DNA of 35,174 nt from Cyanobium sp. Cruz CV13-4-11 (GCF_024346055.1 NZ_JAGQCH010000028.1:1-35174), one strand, 5' to 3'. Counted from the stretch's first letter, positions 6,058 through 14,616 are shown. Numbers and translations are program-made. Notes: a model not told the origin generated them from the letters alone.

Positions 6058-9000
6058 TCAGGTGATGGTAAAGGATGCATTGGTGAGCGCCAGGCCACTG
6101 GTGATAGTAGCGAAAGCAATGGATCCGAAGCCTCCAATGCCATCTCGATCATAAAGCAGGCTACCGGCGGCACTGTTGTACAGAATTCGCTGAGTTGCTG
6201 TAGTTGCGGCAGCACCGATGAAGAACGCGTTCGCAGCGAGGGTGCCGGTGGTGGTGAGAGCGGTGAACACGGAATTCTCCAGCTCGAACCTATCCCCCTG
6301 GGCGATGGAAAAATCGCTGACTATATCGCGGTTGGTGGCGGCGTTCAGGGGAGCATCGAAGCGGAAACGATCTGCGCCGGTACCACCAATCAGTATGTCA
6401 TTGCCGGCACCACCGCTGAGGGTGTCGTTGCCGGCACCCGTGTTGAGGGTGTCGTTGCCGCCGCCGCCTTTGAAGCTGTTGGCCAGGTTGTTGCCGGTCA
6501 GGGTATCGGCGAGGCTACCGCCGATCACGTTTTCAAATGTTGAGACCGAGCCCAACGTGATGCGGTTGGTGGTGTTGACCACCTGGTTGGTGGCCAGGCC
6601 CAAATTCACGGTGACCGAGAGGGCGGTGGTGGCGCTGAAGTTCAGCGTGTCGACCCCACCGCCGGCCTCATTGAGCGTGTCGTTGCCCAGGGCCAGATCG
6701 GTATCGAAGCTATAGCTGTCATTGCCGGCACCGCCGATCAGGGTGTCATTGCCGGCACCACCGCTGAGGGTGTCGTTGCCGGCACCCGTGTTGAGGGTGT
6801 CGTTGCCGCCGCCGCCTGTGAAGCTGTTGGCCAGGGCGTCACCAACGACGGTGTCGCTGTTAATGGTGCCGAGCACGTCGGTGAAGTTCTGAACGAAGAA
6901 GCTGGCACTGCCGATGCCGGGGATGCCGTTGACCGTGAGGTTGTTGGTGGCCAGGTTGATGTTGAAGCTGGTGGCCTGCGGGCCGGCGACCGTGCCGTCG
7001 ATGACGTTGGACTGGCCGAGCGTGCCGATGATGCGTTCCACCCCGGCAATGGTGTCGGTGCCGAGGCCGCCGGCCTTCTCGATCACGCCCTGCGACTTCA
7101 GCGTCACCCGCTGACCGAGGGTGGAGTAGTCGATGGTGTCTGATCCGATGCCGCCATTGATCAGGTCGTTACCGCTGCTACCAAGGATGATGTCGTTGTC
7201 GTTTAATTCGATGATGCCACGCAGGAAGACGAAGTTAGGGAGGTCGTTCCAGTCGCCCACACCGCTGAAATTGAATTGGCCGTAATCCTCATCGCCAAGA
7301 TTGTTTGGTTCGCCGGCGGCCCAGTTGGTGTAAGTGACGGGGTCACCATTCACCCAAGTGAAAGTGCCTTCGCTTGCGGCATCCGCGAAGCCAATCCAAA
7401 ACGATTCGCCGCTGCCACCGAAGCTATCGAGGAGAAACTGATTTTCGGCGGCGTCGTTGATGGCAACAAGATTGCCACCCAGGGCCTGGGCTTGGGCCTG
7501 GGCAGTGGTCCAGCTATCAGCTTCGCTGAGGATATAAAGATTGTTGTTGAAGCTGAAGACCGGGCCATCGAAACTACCGCCGTCCAGCACATCATTGCCG
7601 GAACCTCCATTAAGCACATCATTGCCGAAACTTCCATTAAGCACATCATTGTCGGAACCTCCATTAAGTACGTCATTGCCGAAACTTCCATTAAGCACAT
7701 CATCGCCGGAACCTCCATTAAGGATGTTATCAGCCGTGTTGCCAGTGATGATGTCAGCAAAATTGCTGCCGATTACATCCTCAAAACCCTGCACCGTGAC
7801 GCTCAGTGGCAAAGGGGCAGGGCTGCCATTGACCGTTACCAATCCTGTGGTCAGGTTGGTGTTTGTATCGGTTACGGTGAAACCACCAGCAGAAAGGGCA
7901 CCGCTGAGATCGACGGTGTCGTCAGATCCTGAGCTGCCGATAATGGTTTCAATACTCACCAAGCTGTCCGTGCCGAGAGCGCCTTTGTTGAGCACCCCGA
8001 AAGCACCGAGGGTAACCGGACCACCCAGGCTGCTGTAATCGGCAGTGTCTGATCCGGAGGCCCCGTCGTAACTGTCATTGCCGGCGCTGCCGAAGAAGAA
8101 GCTGAAGTTGTCATCGCCGACGACGGTGTCACTGTTACTGGTGCCGCGCACATTGGTGAAGTTCTGGATGAAGAAGCTGGTACTGCCGATGCCGGGGATG
8201 CCGTTGACCGTGAGGTTGTTGGTGGCCAGGTTGATGTTGAAACTGGTGGCCTGCGGGCCGGCGACCGTGCCGTCGATGAAGTTGTCCAGGCCGAGCGAGC
8301 CGATGATGCGTTCCACCCCGGCAATGGTGTCGGTTCCGGACTGCTTCTCGATCACCCCCTGCGACTTCAGCGTCAACCGCTCACCGAGGCTGGAATAGTC
8401 GATGGTGTCGATGCCGCCGGCACCGTCATAGCTGTCATTACCACTGCTGCCGAAGAAGGTGTTGTCCCCCTGGATGCCGGGGACGGAACTGCCGGTGATG
8501 AAGTCGTCGTTGCTGGTACCGCGTACGTTGACGAAGTTCTTGATGAAGAAGGCTTGGTCGCCGATGAATGGAATGTTCTTCACCAGCAGGAGGCCGCCGT
8601 CGAGGTCGATCTCGAAGGAGGTGGGCTGCGGGCCGCCGGTGAAGCCGTCGATCAGGTTGATCTGGCCGGCGGCGCCGATGATGCGCTCCATGCCGGCGAT
8701 GGTGTCGGTGCCGAACGGACCCTTCTCGATGATCCCCTGCGACTTCAGGGTGACCGCGGTTCCGAGCGCGCCGTAGTCGATGGTGTCGAAGCCGCCGAGG
8801 CCGTCGTAGCTGTCAGAGCCATCTGTGCCGAAGAAACCATTGCGGGCGCCGTCGCCTACGACGATGTCGCTGTTACTGGTGCCGCGCACATCGGTGAAGT
8901 TTTCGATGAAGAAGCTGGCACTGCCGATGCCGGGGATGCCGTTGACCGTGAGGTTGTTGGTGGCCAGGTTGATGTTGAAGCTGGTGGTCTGCGGGCCGGC

Positions 9001-9369
9001 GACCGTGCCGTCGATGACGTTGGACTTGCCGAGGGCGCCGATGATGCGTTCCACGCCGGCGATGGTGTCGGTGCCGAAGCCGCCGGCCTTCTCGATCACG
9101 CCCTGCGACTTCAGCGTTACCCGCTGACCGAGGCTGGAGTAGTCGATGGTGTCGATGCCGCCGGCACCGTCATAGAAGTCGTTACCACGGCTGCCGAAGA
9201 AGAAGTCATTAAATTCTCCGCCGCCAAAGATATCGTTGCCGTTAGTTCCTGCGAAACTTAAACTTAAAATTGTTGATGAAAGGTTGTAGCTTCCAATGTT
9301 AGAAGGGCTAACACCAAATGGGCCCGCATCAAGAAAGTTAAGTGCCACTTGTGGTCGCAGTAAAAACAA
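6058..9369 (-). CDS. RTX-type calcium-binding protein with C-type lectin domain
   Basis: The 1103-residue protein is predicted to be secreted by a type I system. About four long repeats (each with YDGxxGxDTIDYSSLG, TLKSQGVIEK, TIAGVERIIG, TSFNINLATNNLTVNGIPGI) cover residues 30-440 and 740-850. A short-period array of NDVLNGGS/NDVLNGSFG repeats lies at about 543-600. A C-type lectin-like domain follows at about 603-723 (LYILSEADSWTTAQAQAQAL, FWIGF, NWAAGEPNN, WND). Glycine/Asp-rich hemolysin nonapeptides (GGAGNDTLxGGAGND) then lead to a serralysin-like C-terminus. The signal peptide is absent, as expected of type I substrates. The listed TTG start is only where the open frame begins: a frameshift at 9338-9340 separates it from an N-terminal domain upstream. 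No transporter genes are nearby. Confidence 0.8.
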   Translation of the reverse strand: MFLLRPQVALNFLDAGPFGVSPSNIGSYNLSSTILSLSFAGTNGNDIFGGGEFNDFFFGSRGNDFYDGAGGIDTIDYSSLGQRVTLKSQGVIEKAGGFGTDTIAGVERIIGALGKSNVIDGTVAGPQTTSFNINLATNNLTVNGIPGIGSASFFIENFTDVRGTSNSDIVVGDGARNGFFGTDGSDSYDGLGGFDTIDYGALGTAVTLKSQGIIEKGPFGTDTIAGMERIIGAAGQINLIDGFTGGPQPTSFEIDLDGGLLLVKNIPFIGDQAFFIKNFVNVRGTSNDDFITGSSVPGIQGDNTFFGSSGNDSYDGAGGIDTIDYSSLGERLTLKSQGVIEKQSGTDTIAGVERIIGSLGLDNFIDGTVAGPQATSFNINLATNNLTVNGIPGIGSTSFFIQNFTNVRGTSNSDTVVGDDNFSFFFGSAGNDSYDGASGSDTADYSSLGGPVTLGAFGVLNKGALGTDSLVSIETIIGSSGSDDTVDLSGALSAGGFTVTDTNTNLTTGLVTVNGSPAPLPLSVTVQGFEDVIGSNFADIITGNTADNILNGGSGDDVLNGSFGNDVLNGGSDNDVLNGSFGNDVLNGGSGNDVLDGGSFDGPVFSFNNNLYILSEADSWTTAQAQAQALGGNLVAINDAAENQFLLDSFGGSGESFWIGFADAASEGTFTWVNGDPVTYTNWAAGEPNNLGDEDYGQFNFSGVGDWNDLPNFVFLRGIIELNDNDIILGSSGNDLINGGIGSDTIDYSTLGQRVTLKSQGVIEKAGGLGTDTIAGVERIIGTLGQSNVIDGTVAGPQATSFNINLATNNLTVNGIPGIGSASFFVQNFTDVLGTINSDTVVGDALANSFTGGGGNDTLNTGAGNDTLSGGAGNDTLIGGAGNDSYSFDTDLALGNDTLNEAGGGVDTLNFSATTALSVTVNLGLATNQVVNTTNRITLGSVSTFENVIGGSLADTLTGNNLANSFKGGGGNDTLNTGAGNDTLSGGAGNDILIGGTGADRFRFDAPLNAATNRDIVSDFSIAQGDRFELENSVFTALTTTGTLAANAFFIGAAATTATQRILYNSAAGSLLYDRDGIGGFGSIAFATITSGLALTNASFTIT
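7571..7740 (-). repeat. 27-base tandem array inside the RTX gene
   Basis: Six or so copies of a 27-base unit (plus strand CCATTAAGCACATCATTGCC plus seven bases) alternate GAACCT and GAAACTT endings. In the gene's frame each encodes a nine-residue RTX-like repeat, alternately NDVLNGGSG and NDVLNGSFG. The near-identity of the units suggests recent expansion. This is not a CRISPR array, because there are no unique spacers. Confidence 0.75.
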
Positions 9370-9621
9370 TTTCTGAATTTAAAATAATAAAAGTAGTATC
9401 ATCATTGAAAGCTAATTCAGCACCAATGCCATCGCGCAGGAAGAGAGTAGGATCACCCAGGCCGATGCCGTCGAGATTGAACCGATATGATACTCCAGCA
9501 TTCAATTCGATGCTGAACCAATCGCGGTCTAAAGGATGGTCAACTACCCCAGAGTTACTGCCACCAACACTGACGCTGCCGATAGTGAAAATATCGCCAA
9601 AAAAACATCAAAGCCGGACAT
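9338..9621 (-). pseudogene. Frameshifted N-terminus (PPC-like domain) of the RTX gene
   Basis: From ATG at 9621 the minus strand reads MSGFDVF and then meets a run of seven T (plus-strand A7 at 9599-9605). Beyond the run another frame gives GDIFTIGSVSVGGSNSG, DRDWFSIELNAGVSYRFNLD, LGDPTLFLRDGIG and VFTATTSGT, then TAA at 9338-9340. This is a pre-peptidase C-terminal-like (PPC) domain, which usually ends TTSGTYxLxxG. Dropping one A from ACTTAACTTT restores TTSGTYFLDAGPFGV and joins it to the 1103-residue frame. Two frame corrections therefore make one long gene. The region is more AT-rich than its neighbours. Confidence 0.6.
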
Positions 9622-9812
9622 TTTTTTGATAGATTCGCTACAATGATATTTTACAGCACATTGGGTGCAGTGAATGTGTCGATGGATACAATCTGCGCCA
9701 CTAATGCCTGCAGGCTTGGTTCGCATTAAGTTTGCCTAAGCCAAAGGAGTTGAAGCTTCCCCAGAGTTTAGAATAGTGATGCCCACTAGTTGAGCTGGGC
9801 TTTGGTCTTGGT

Positions 9813-10127
9813 TTAAGCCGCCACGAACAGCACGATGTTGGCGATCCGCTCCTGGACACTGGAGAAGCCGCCCCTCTGGGTGGTCCGACCAAACCAGCGC
9901 TCCACCTGATTGAGCCAGGAGGCGTAAGTGCGTGTGGAGAGCACGTAGAAGCGGGGCCGCTGGGCCAACCAGGTAGGGACCTTGTCGTGCTTGTGCGTGC
10001 GGTCGTTGTCAACGATCAGGTGTACCTCCAGATCTTCGGGGAGGGGCTTCTCGATCTGGCGCAGGAACCCCAGGAATTCCTGGTGCCATGCCTTTGCTTG
10101 CCCACTCAGCCAGGCGGAAGGAGCCAA
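9813..10127 (-). pseudogene. IS630-type transposase C-terminal fragment
   Basis: About 105 residues remain of a DDE transposase. The second catalytic Asp lies in VHLIVDNDRTHKHDKV and the Glu in SWLNQVERWFGRTTQR, followed by GGFSSVQERIANIVLFVA. The first half of the protein, with the first Asp, is absent. No terminal inverted repeats are recognisable. The remnant abuts the vapB region and the 5' side of the RTX gene. Confidence 0.75.
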
Positions 10128-10156
10128 TGTTTAGGCACCTCATAAGGAGGTCACAC

Positions 10157-10345
10157 ATGGCCACGAATCTCGCGCTCGATCACGCCTTCCGTGTGCGTGG
10201 TGAGCCCACCAAGAAGGCCGCGGTGACCCGTGCCCTTCAGGAATTCATCGCCCGCCGTGAGCAGCGCCAGGTTGCCGACCTCTTCGGCAAGCTCGATTGG
10301 GACCCCGGTTACGACGTCAAGGCCGAACGGGACCGGCAGCGGTGA
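10157..10345 (+). CDS. VapB-type antitoxin (DUF2191-like)
   Basis: The 62-residue protein starts at ATG 10157, behind a strong Shine-Dalgarno AAGGAGG at 10144-10150 with six-base spacing. The sequence MATNLALD, then EPTKKAAVTRALQEFIARRE, then LFGKLDWDPGYDVKAERDR is the pattern of RHH antitoxins paired with PIN toxins. Relatives usually have five to seven more residues between LALD and the AxxVxGE segment, so a small in-frame deletion in the helix after the DNA-binding strand is likely (inference from family memory). The stop overlaps the vapC GTG by three bases (GTGA). Confidence 0.7.
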   Translation: MATNLALDHAFRVRGEPTKKAAVTRALQEFIARREQRQVADLFGKLDWDPGYDVKAERDRQR

Positions 10346-10715
10346 GTCTGCTGGTCGAGACCTCGGTCTGGTCGCTGGCCTTTCGCCGTGATGGCCAGCC
10401 CGGCGCGCCTGAGGTGGGCGCCCTCCGTGCTGCTCTTCAGGGTGCTGAAGGGTCTTCACCACCGGATTGGTGCTCCAGGAGGTCCTCCAGGGGTTTGCTA
10501 GTCCCAAAAACCGAGACCAGCTCGTGGAGCGCCTTTCCGCCCTCGCTTTCCTTCAACCCGACAAGCAGGACCACAGGGCAGCAGCCGAAATCCGCAATGT
10601 CTGCCGCCGCCGAGGGATCCAGATCGGCACCATCGACGCCCTGGTCATTCCACACTGCCAGCGCTACGACCTGACGCTGCTGACAACCGACAAGGACTTC
10701 CGGCCGCCCGCCTGA
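10343..10715 (+). pseudogene. VapC PIN-domain toxin with a frameshift
   Basis: From GTG 10343 the frame gives SLLVETSVWSLAFRRDGQPG and ALRAALQGAEG. The frame then shifts near 10450-10454 and continues FTTGLVLQEVLQGFASPKNR, TIDALVIPHCQRYDLTLLTT and DKDF. Adding one G to the GGG at this point restores a full PIN domain. The first catalytic Asp, normally LVDTSVW, is Glu here. The end, DFRPPA, is shorter than usual. Two independent defects make this toxin very probably inactive while its antitoxin remains open. Confidence 0.7.
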
Positions 10716-10749
10716 GACAATCCACAACCCCCGACCCCCAGGGACAGTC

Positions 10750-11274
10750 ATGGCCGTTCTCGGCAGAGAGGCGATCCTGCAGGCGATCGAAGCGGGCACG
10801 ATCGGGGTCACGCCCTTCGTTCCCGACCGACTGGGCCCCGCCTCCCTCGACCTCACCCTGGCCTGCACCTTTCGCGTCTTCCGCAAGGTGCACGAGGTGA
10901 TCGAGGTGCGCGAGCACACCGACTACCGGACGCTCACCGAGAAGATCGTGGTTCCCGAGGGCGAGCACATCCTGATCATGCCGGGCGAGACGGTGCTCGG
11001 TATCACCCAGGAGCGGCTGCGCCTGGGCCCAGGTCTGTGCGGCTGGCTGGAGGGTCGCAGCCGCTTCGCGCGGCTGGGCCTGATGGTGCACATCAGCGCC
11101 CCCTTCATGGGCCCAGGGATCGACAGCCAGCAGGTGCTGGAGATGAGCAACTTCGGCCCCGCTCCCCTGGCGGTGCATCCCGGCACGGCGATCTGCCAGT
11201 TCGTGTTCCAGAAGCTGCTGGGCAGCGAGAGCTATGCCGGCAGCTTCGCTGGCCAGACGGCAGACTCCTTCTGA
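10750..11274 (+). CDS. dcd: dCTP deaminase
   Basis: The 174-residue protein converts dCTP to dUTP (or to dUMP if bifunctional) for dTTP synthesis in the cytoplasm. Family motifs are present: GPASLDLTLACTFRVF near residues 29-44, GRSRFARLGLMVHISAPFMG around 102-121 with the phosphate-binding GRSR, and QQVLEMSNFGPAPLAVHPGT around 125-145 with the catalytic Glu. The C-terminal GSFAGQTADSF would close over the substrate. The length is close to that of other Dcd-like proteins. It ends convergently against the secreted-protein gene. Confidence 0.85.
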   Translation: MAVLGREAILQAIEAGTIGVTPFVPDRLGPASLDLTLACTFRVFRKVHEVIEVREHTDYRTLTEKIVVPEGEHILIMPGETVLGITQERLRLGPGLCGWLEGRSRFARLGLMVHISAPFMGPGIDSQQVLEMSNFGPAPLAVHPGTAICQFVFQKLLGSESYAGSFAGQTADSF

Positions 11275-11289
11275 GACCCTCCTGGGTCC

Positions 11290-11550
11290 TCAGAAAATCC
11301 CCAGGGTTTTCTTCTTGCAGTAGCCGGCCCCGATGTTCATCCAGCCCGAGAGGCAGGGCTTGCCGTTGGTGGGCCTCACCTCGTAGTCGATGGGCGAGTT
11401 GCAGTGCTGCTTGAGGTCGTTGACATACCCAAGCGGGCACTGGTCGTAACCCGGAAGTTTGGGGATCCGCTTCTGGGCCAGGGCCGGCCCAGGGATCAGC
11501 AACGGCAGGGCCAGAAGACCGGCGGCCAGGGCGAGGGGTGGTTTCGGCAT
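11290..11550 (-). CDS. Small secreted Cys-containing protein
   Basis: The 86-residue protein begins MPKPPLALAAGLLALPLLIP with a classic signal peptide (cleavage probably after ALA, about residue 25). The mature part is short and basic, with four Cys: CPLGY, HCNSP, PCLSGW and YCKKK. This type of small exported Cys protein recurs in picocyanobacteria but has no known function. ATG 11550 is preferred over upstream starts because it opens the signal peptide and has GGGGAG seven to eight bases upstream. TAGGGT lies further upstream as a possible -10. Confidence 0.65.
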   Translation of the reverse strand: MPKPPLALAAGLLALPLLIPGPALAQKRIPKLPGYDQCPLGYVNDLKQHCNSPIDYEVRPTNGKPCLSGWMNIGAGYCKKKTLGIF

Positions 11551-11576
11551 CTGGCGGCTCCCCACGTGTCCAGACC

Positions 11577-12128
11577 CTAGGAGTCGCTTGCCGGCAGCGC
11601 CTTTGAGACGACGGGCTCGTAACCGCGGGGCAGCAGGTTCCAATCGGCGTTGAAGACGTGCACCTGGCGGGTGGCCTTGCCTCCAGCTTCGAACGGCAGA
11701 CCGGCATGGGCCCAGGCCAGGGCGCTTCCTGCCAGGTTGCGCACCTCGAAGCCCCGGCTCCGGAGCTCCCGGGTGTAGATCCCGCTGCGCAGGCCGATGG
11801 TGCAGTAGGGAACCACGAGCCAGGAGCGGTAGCGGGCGCTGTTGCGCTCGAAGTCCTGCTTCGTGATGGCCCCCGGCAGCATTGAGACACGCCGCTCATG
11901 CGGCTCGCGCACATCGACCAGTACCGCCGGCCTCCCTTGGGGTCGCGCCAGCCACTCGGCCACGGAGATCTCCGGCTGGCCGCGAAACAGCAGGAGCTTC
12001 ATGCGCCCGTAGCGGCGCCCCACCTCGGCCGAAAGCTCGCTGTCCGTGGCGCCCGCGGCCGGCGCACCGCGGCCCACCGCGATCCGGTGGAGCGCCAGCC
12101 CAAGCCAGCGCAGGCCCGGGGATGTCAT
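11577..12128 (-). CDS. Rhodanese-like domain protein
   Basis: The protein has 183 residues. A cap-like helical N-terminus is followed by a rhodanese domain (about residues 50-155): ISVAEWLARPQGRPAVLVDV, REPHERRVSMLPGA, and the active-site loop VPYCTIGLRSG with the catalytic Cys. The CxxGxRS loop is typical of sulfurtransferases, and the substrate is unknown. The C-terminal HVFNADWNLLPRGYEPV extends beyond the domain. ATG 12128 fits the family; the frame is open further upstream without similarity. It is divergent from the GH57 gene, with 95 bases between them. Confidence 0.75.
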   Translation of the reverse strand: MTSPGLRWLGLALHRIAVGRGAPAAGATDSELSAEVGRRYGRMKLLLFRGQPEISVAEWLARPQGRPAVLVDVREPHERRVSMLPGAITKQDFERNSARYRSWLVVPYCTIGLRSGIYTRELRSRGFEVRNLAGSALAWAHAGLPFEAGGKATRQVHVFNADWNLLPRGYEPVVSKALPASDS

Positions 12129-12223
12129 GGCGTGGCTTCTCCTGGCACCGGCAACGTCTGCGCTTGGCACCCAGACTGCCCCTGCACGACCTGCCCAGCG
12201 CGCGGGCACCCCCCACCCCAGCC

Positions 12224-13702
12224 ATGACCGACCCAGCCCTGCCGCCGATCGCCGGCGATGAAGCGGAGATCCTCGCCCTGGTGCAGCAGCCCGGCCCGGT
12301 GGCTCTGCCCCGCACCAACCTGGATCTGGCACAGATCCGATCCGGGTTCGCCTGCGCACTCCACATGCACCAGCCCACGATTCCGGCCGGGGCGCAGGGC
12401 GAGCTCATTTCCCATCTGCAGTACATGTTCGAGCACCAGGGAGAGGGCGACAACCACAACGCCGAACCCTTTGCCCAGTGCTACCGGCGCCTGGTCGACC
12501 TGCTTCCCCAGCTGATTGGCGAGGGCTGCAACCCCCGGATCATGCTGGATTATTCCGGCAACCTGCTCTGGGGCCTGGAGCAGATGGGCCGGCTCGATGT
12601 GCTTGAGGCGCTGAAGCGGCTCGCTTGCGATCCCGCTCTTCAGCCCCATGTGGAGTGGCTCGGCACCTTCTGGAGCCACGCCGTGGCCCCCTCCACCCCG
12701 ATCCCCGATCTGAAGCTGCAGATGCTGGCCTGGCAGCACCAGTTTGCCGCCCTGTTCGGGCGGGACGCCCTGGCGCGGGTGAAGGGCTTTTCGCCACCGG
12801 AGATGCACCTGCCCAACCATCCCGACACGCTGTTTGAATTCATCAAGGCCCTGAAAGAGTGCGGCTACCGCTGGCTGCTGGTGCAGGAGCACAGCGTTGA
12901 AACCCTGGATGGCAGCAGCCTGTCTCAGGAGCAGAAATACCTTCCCAACCAACTCGTGGCGCGCAACTCCAGCGGCGCCGAGGTGTCGATCACGGTGCTG
13001 ATCAAGACCCAGGGCTCCGACACCAAGCTGGTGGGCCAGATGCAGCCCTGCTACGAGGCCCTGGGGCTTGGCCGCCAGGTGCTCGGGGCCACGACGGTTC
13101 CCTCGCTGGTGTCGCAGATTGCCGATGGTGAGAACGGCGGCGTGATGATGAATGAGTTCCCCTCCGCCTTCCTCCAGGCCCATCACGCCATCGCCTCCCG
13201 GGACGGTGAGCAGGCCACGGTGGCGATCAACGGCACGGAATATCTGGAGCTGCTGGAGGCCGCCGGTGTGTCCGCCGGCGACTTCCCCAGGATTCAGGCG
13301 GTGCAGCAGCACAGGCTCTGGCAACAGCTGGGCGGCGCACCCACCGCATCGGCCACCCCGGAGGCCACTCCTGAAGCCACGGCGTCGGCTATCGCCCAGC
13401 TCCAGGCCAGCGATCCAGCCTTCTCAATGGCTGGCGCCTCCTGGACCAATGACCTCAGCTGGGTGGAGGGCTACGCCAATGTGCTGGAGCCGATGAACCA
13501 GCTCAGCGCCCGCTTCCACCAGCTGTTCGACCCCCTGGTGGCCGAGGATCCTGGCGTGACCCGGACCCCCCGCTATCAACGGGCCTTGCTCCACCTGCTG
13601 CTGCTGGAAACCAGCTGCTTCCGCTATTGGGGCCAGGGCACCTGGACCGGTTACGCCAGCGAGATCCACCGGCGTGGTGAAGCGGCGATGGTGACCCCCT
13701 GA
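12224..13702 (+). CDS. Glycoside hydrolase family 57 protein
   Basis: The 492-residue cytoplasmic protein has the GH57 first motif HMHQP at residues 47-51. A candidate catalytic nucleophile is Glu193 in GFSPPEMHLPNH, matching the family's W/xPE region. WLGTFWSHAVAPSTP is another conserved block. The N-terminal (beta/alpha) barrel spans about 40-350 and a helical bundle the C-terminal third. GH57 enzymes act on alpha-glucans (amylases, branching enzymes, alpha-galactosidases); substrate specificity is not readable here. A Pro/Ala/Thr-rich linker at about 375-395 separates the parts. ATG 12224 starts at the first similarity. Confidence 0.8.
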   Translation: MTDPALPPIAGDEAEILALVQQPGPVALPRTNLDLAQIRSGFACALHMHQPTIPAGAQGELISHLQYMFEHQGEGDNHNAEPFAQCYRRLVDLLPQLIGEGCNPRIMLDYSGNLLWGLEQMGRLDVLEALKRLACDPALQPHVEWLGTFWSHAVAPSTPIPDLKLQMLAWQHQFAALFGRDALARVKGFSPPEMHLPNHPDTLFEFIKALKECGYRWLLVQEHSVETLDGSSLSQEQKYLPNQLVARNSSGAEVSITVLIKTQGSDTKLVGQMQPCYEALGLGRQVLGATTVPSLVSQIADGENGGVMMNEFPSAFLQAHHAIASRDGEQATVAINGTEYLELLEAAGVSAGDFPRIQAVQQHRLWQQLGGAPTASATPEATPEATASAIAQLQASDPAFSMAGASWTNDLSWVEGYANVLEPMNQLSARFHQLFDPLVAEDPGVTRTPRYQRALLHLLLLETSCFRYWGQGTWTGYASEIHRRGEAAMVTP

Positions 13703-13711
13703 CCGCCCCGA

Positions 13712-14500
13712 TCAGTTCTGATCGTTCTCTTCTGACAACCCTTCCGCGAAGGGCTCCACTTCCGGGAAGTATTTGGCCATGCAGGCATTGCAGACGCCAT
13801 GGGAGAACTCCACGTTGTCGTGGCTCTTGATGAAGGCCTCAACCGTCCCCCAGTAGCCCTGATCGTTGCGGATGCCCTTGCAGTAGGAGCAGATCGGGAT
13901 CAGCTGCTCCATCACATCGAGGCGCTGCAAGGCGCCGGCGAGCTGATCAGAGACACGTTTCAGTTCCAGCTGCATCACCACCTGATGGGCCAGGGTCTCC
14001 AGAGATCGGATCTGCAGGGCGCTGAGTTCCCGGGGCCGTCGATCGATGACGCAGAGCGAGCCGATCCGGGCGCCCGACGGGGTGCACAGCGGCACCCCCG
14101 CGTAAAAGACGATGTTGGGGTCGCTGCAGACCAGGGCGTTGTCGCGGAAGCGTTCATCCTCCCGGGCATCCTTCACCACCAGGGTCCGGTCGCCGAGGAT
14201 GGCGTGGGCACAGAAGGACACATCCCGGCTCGTTTCGCTCACCTCCAGGCCGACCTTGGATTTGAACCACTGACGATCGGCATCCACCAGGCTGATCAGG
14301 GCGATGGGCACCTCGCACAGCTGGGCGGCCAGAAAAGTGATGTCGTCGTACGACTGCTCGGCGTCGGTATCGAGGATGCGGTAGTCCTTCAGGGCCTCCA
14401 GGCGTGCCGCCTCGCGGGGAGCCACGTTCGCGGGCATGGGCAGCCTGATCACCTGATCAAACGTTCGCAGGGTCCCGTGATGGTCCGGACGGCGGTTCAC
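13712..14500 (-). CDS. GAF-domain sensor protein with C-terminal Cys pairs
   Basis: From GTG 14500 (Shine-Dalgarno-like GAGGAG just upstream) the protein has 262 residues. An ATG at 14437 (MPANVAPREAARLEAL) is where similarity to GAF proteins begins and is an alternative start. The GAF domain covers about residues 40-190 (ALISLVDADRQWFKSKVGLE, VSFCAHAIL, YAGVPLCTPSGARIGSLCVI). A short C-terminal module follows with two Cys pairs, ICSYCKGIRNDQGYW and HGVCNACMAKYFPE. This module is often found attached to response regulators and may bind zinc. There is no kinase or cyclase output domain, so it probably signals through a partner. Confidence 0.7.
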   Translation of the reverse strand: MNRRPDHHGTLRTFDQVIRLPMPANVAPREAARLEALKDYRILDTDAEQSYDDITFLAAQLCEVPIALISLVDADRQWFKSKVGLEVSETSRDVSFCAHAILGDRTLVVKDAREDERFRDNALVCSDPNIVFYAGVPLCTPSGARIGSLCVIDRRPRELSALQIRSLETLAHQVVMQLELKRVSDQLAGALQRLDVMEQLIPICSYCKGIRNDQGYWGTVEAFIKSHDNVEFSHGVCNACMAKYFPEVEPFAEGLSEENDQN

Positions 14501-14616
14501 ATCTCCTCATCCCGTCCGGGGACGCTCCCACTGCCGAGACGCTCCCCTCCACCGGCCCCTGGCCAGCGCCGCGCGTGCGAGCCTTGGCCCAGGACAGGAC
14601 CACGCCAACGAGATCC

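Noticed and set aside
7571..7740. CRISPR array
   Set aside because: The direct repeats are 27 bases long with no unique spacers and code for RTX nonapeptides in frame.
8554..9261. Plus-strand open frames across the RTX repeats
   Set aside because: They mirror the repeats of the minus-strand RTX protein and encode Ala/Asp/Val-rich low-complexity products.
10100..10140. Complete IS630 element
   Set aside because: Only the C-terminal third of the transposase is present and no inverted terminal repeats were found.
11270..11310. Bidirectional terminator between dcd and the secreted-protein gene
   Set aside because: The GACCC/GGGTC stem is only five base pairs with no T-run, and the adjoining sequence is coding for the minus-strand gene.
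12125..13324. 399-codon minus-strand open frame opposite GH57
   Set aside because: Shadow of the GH57 gene; no start context or domain.
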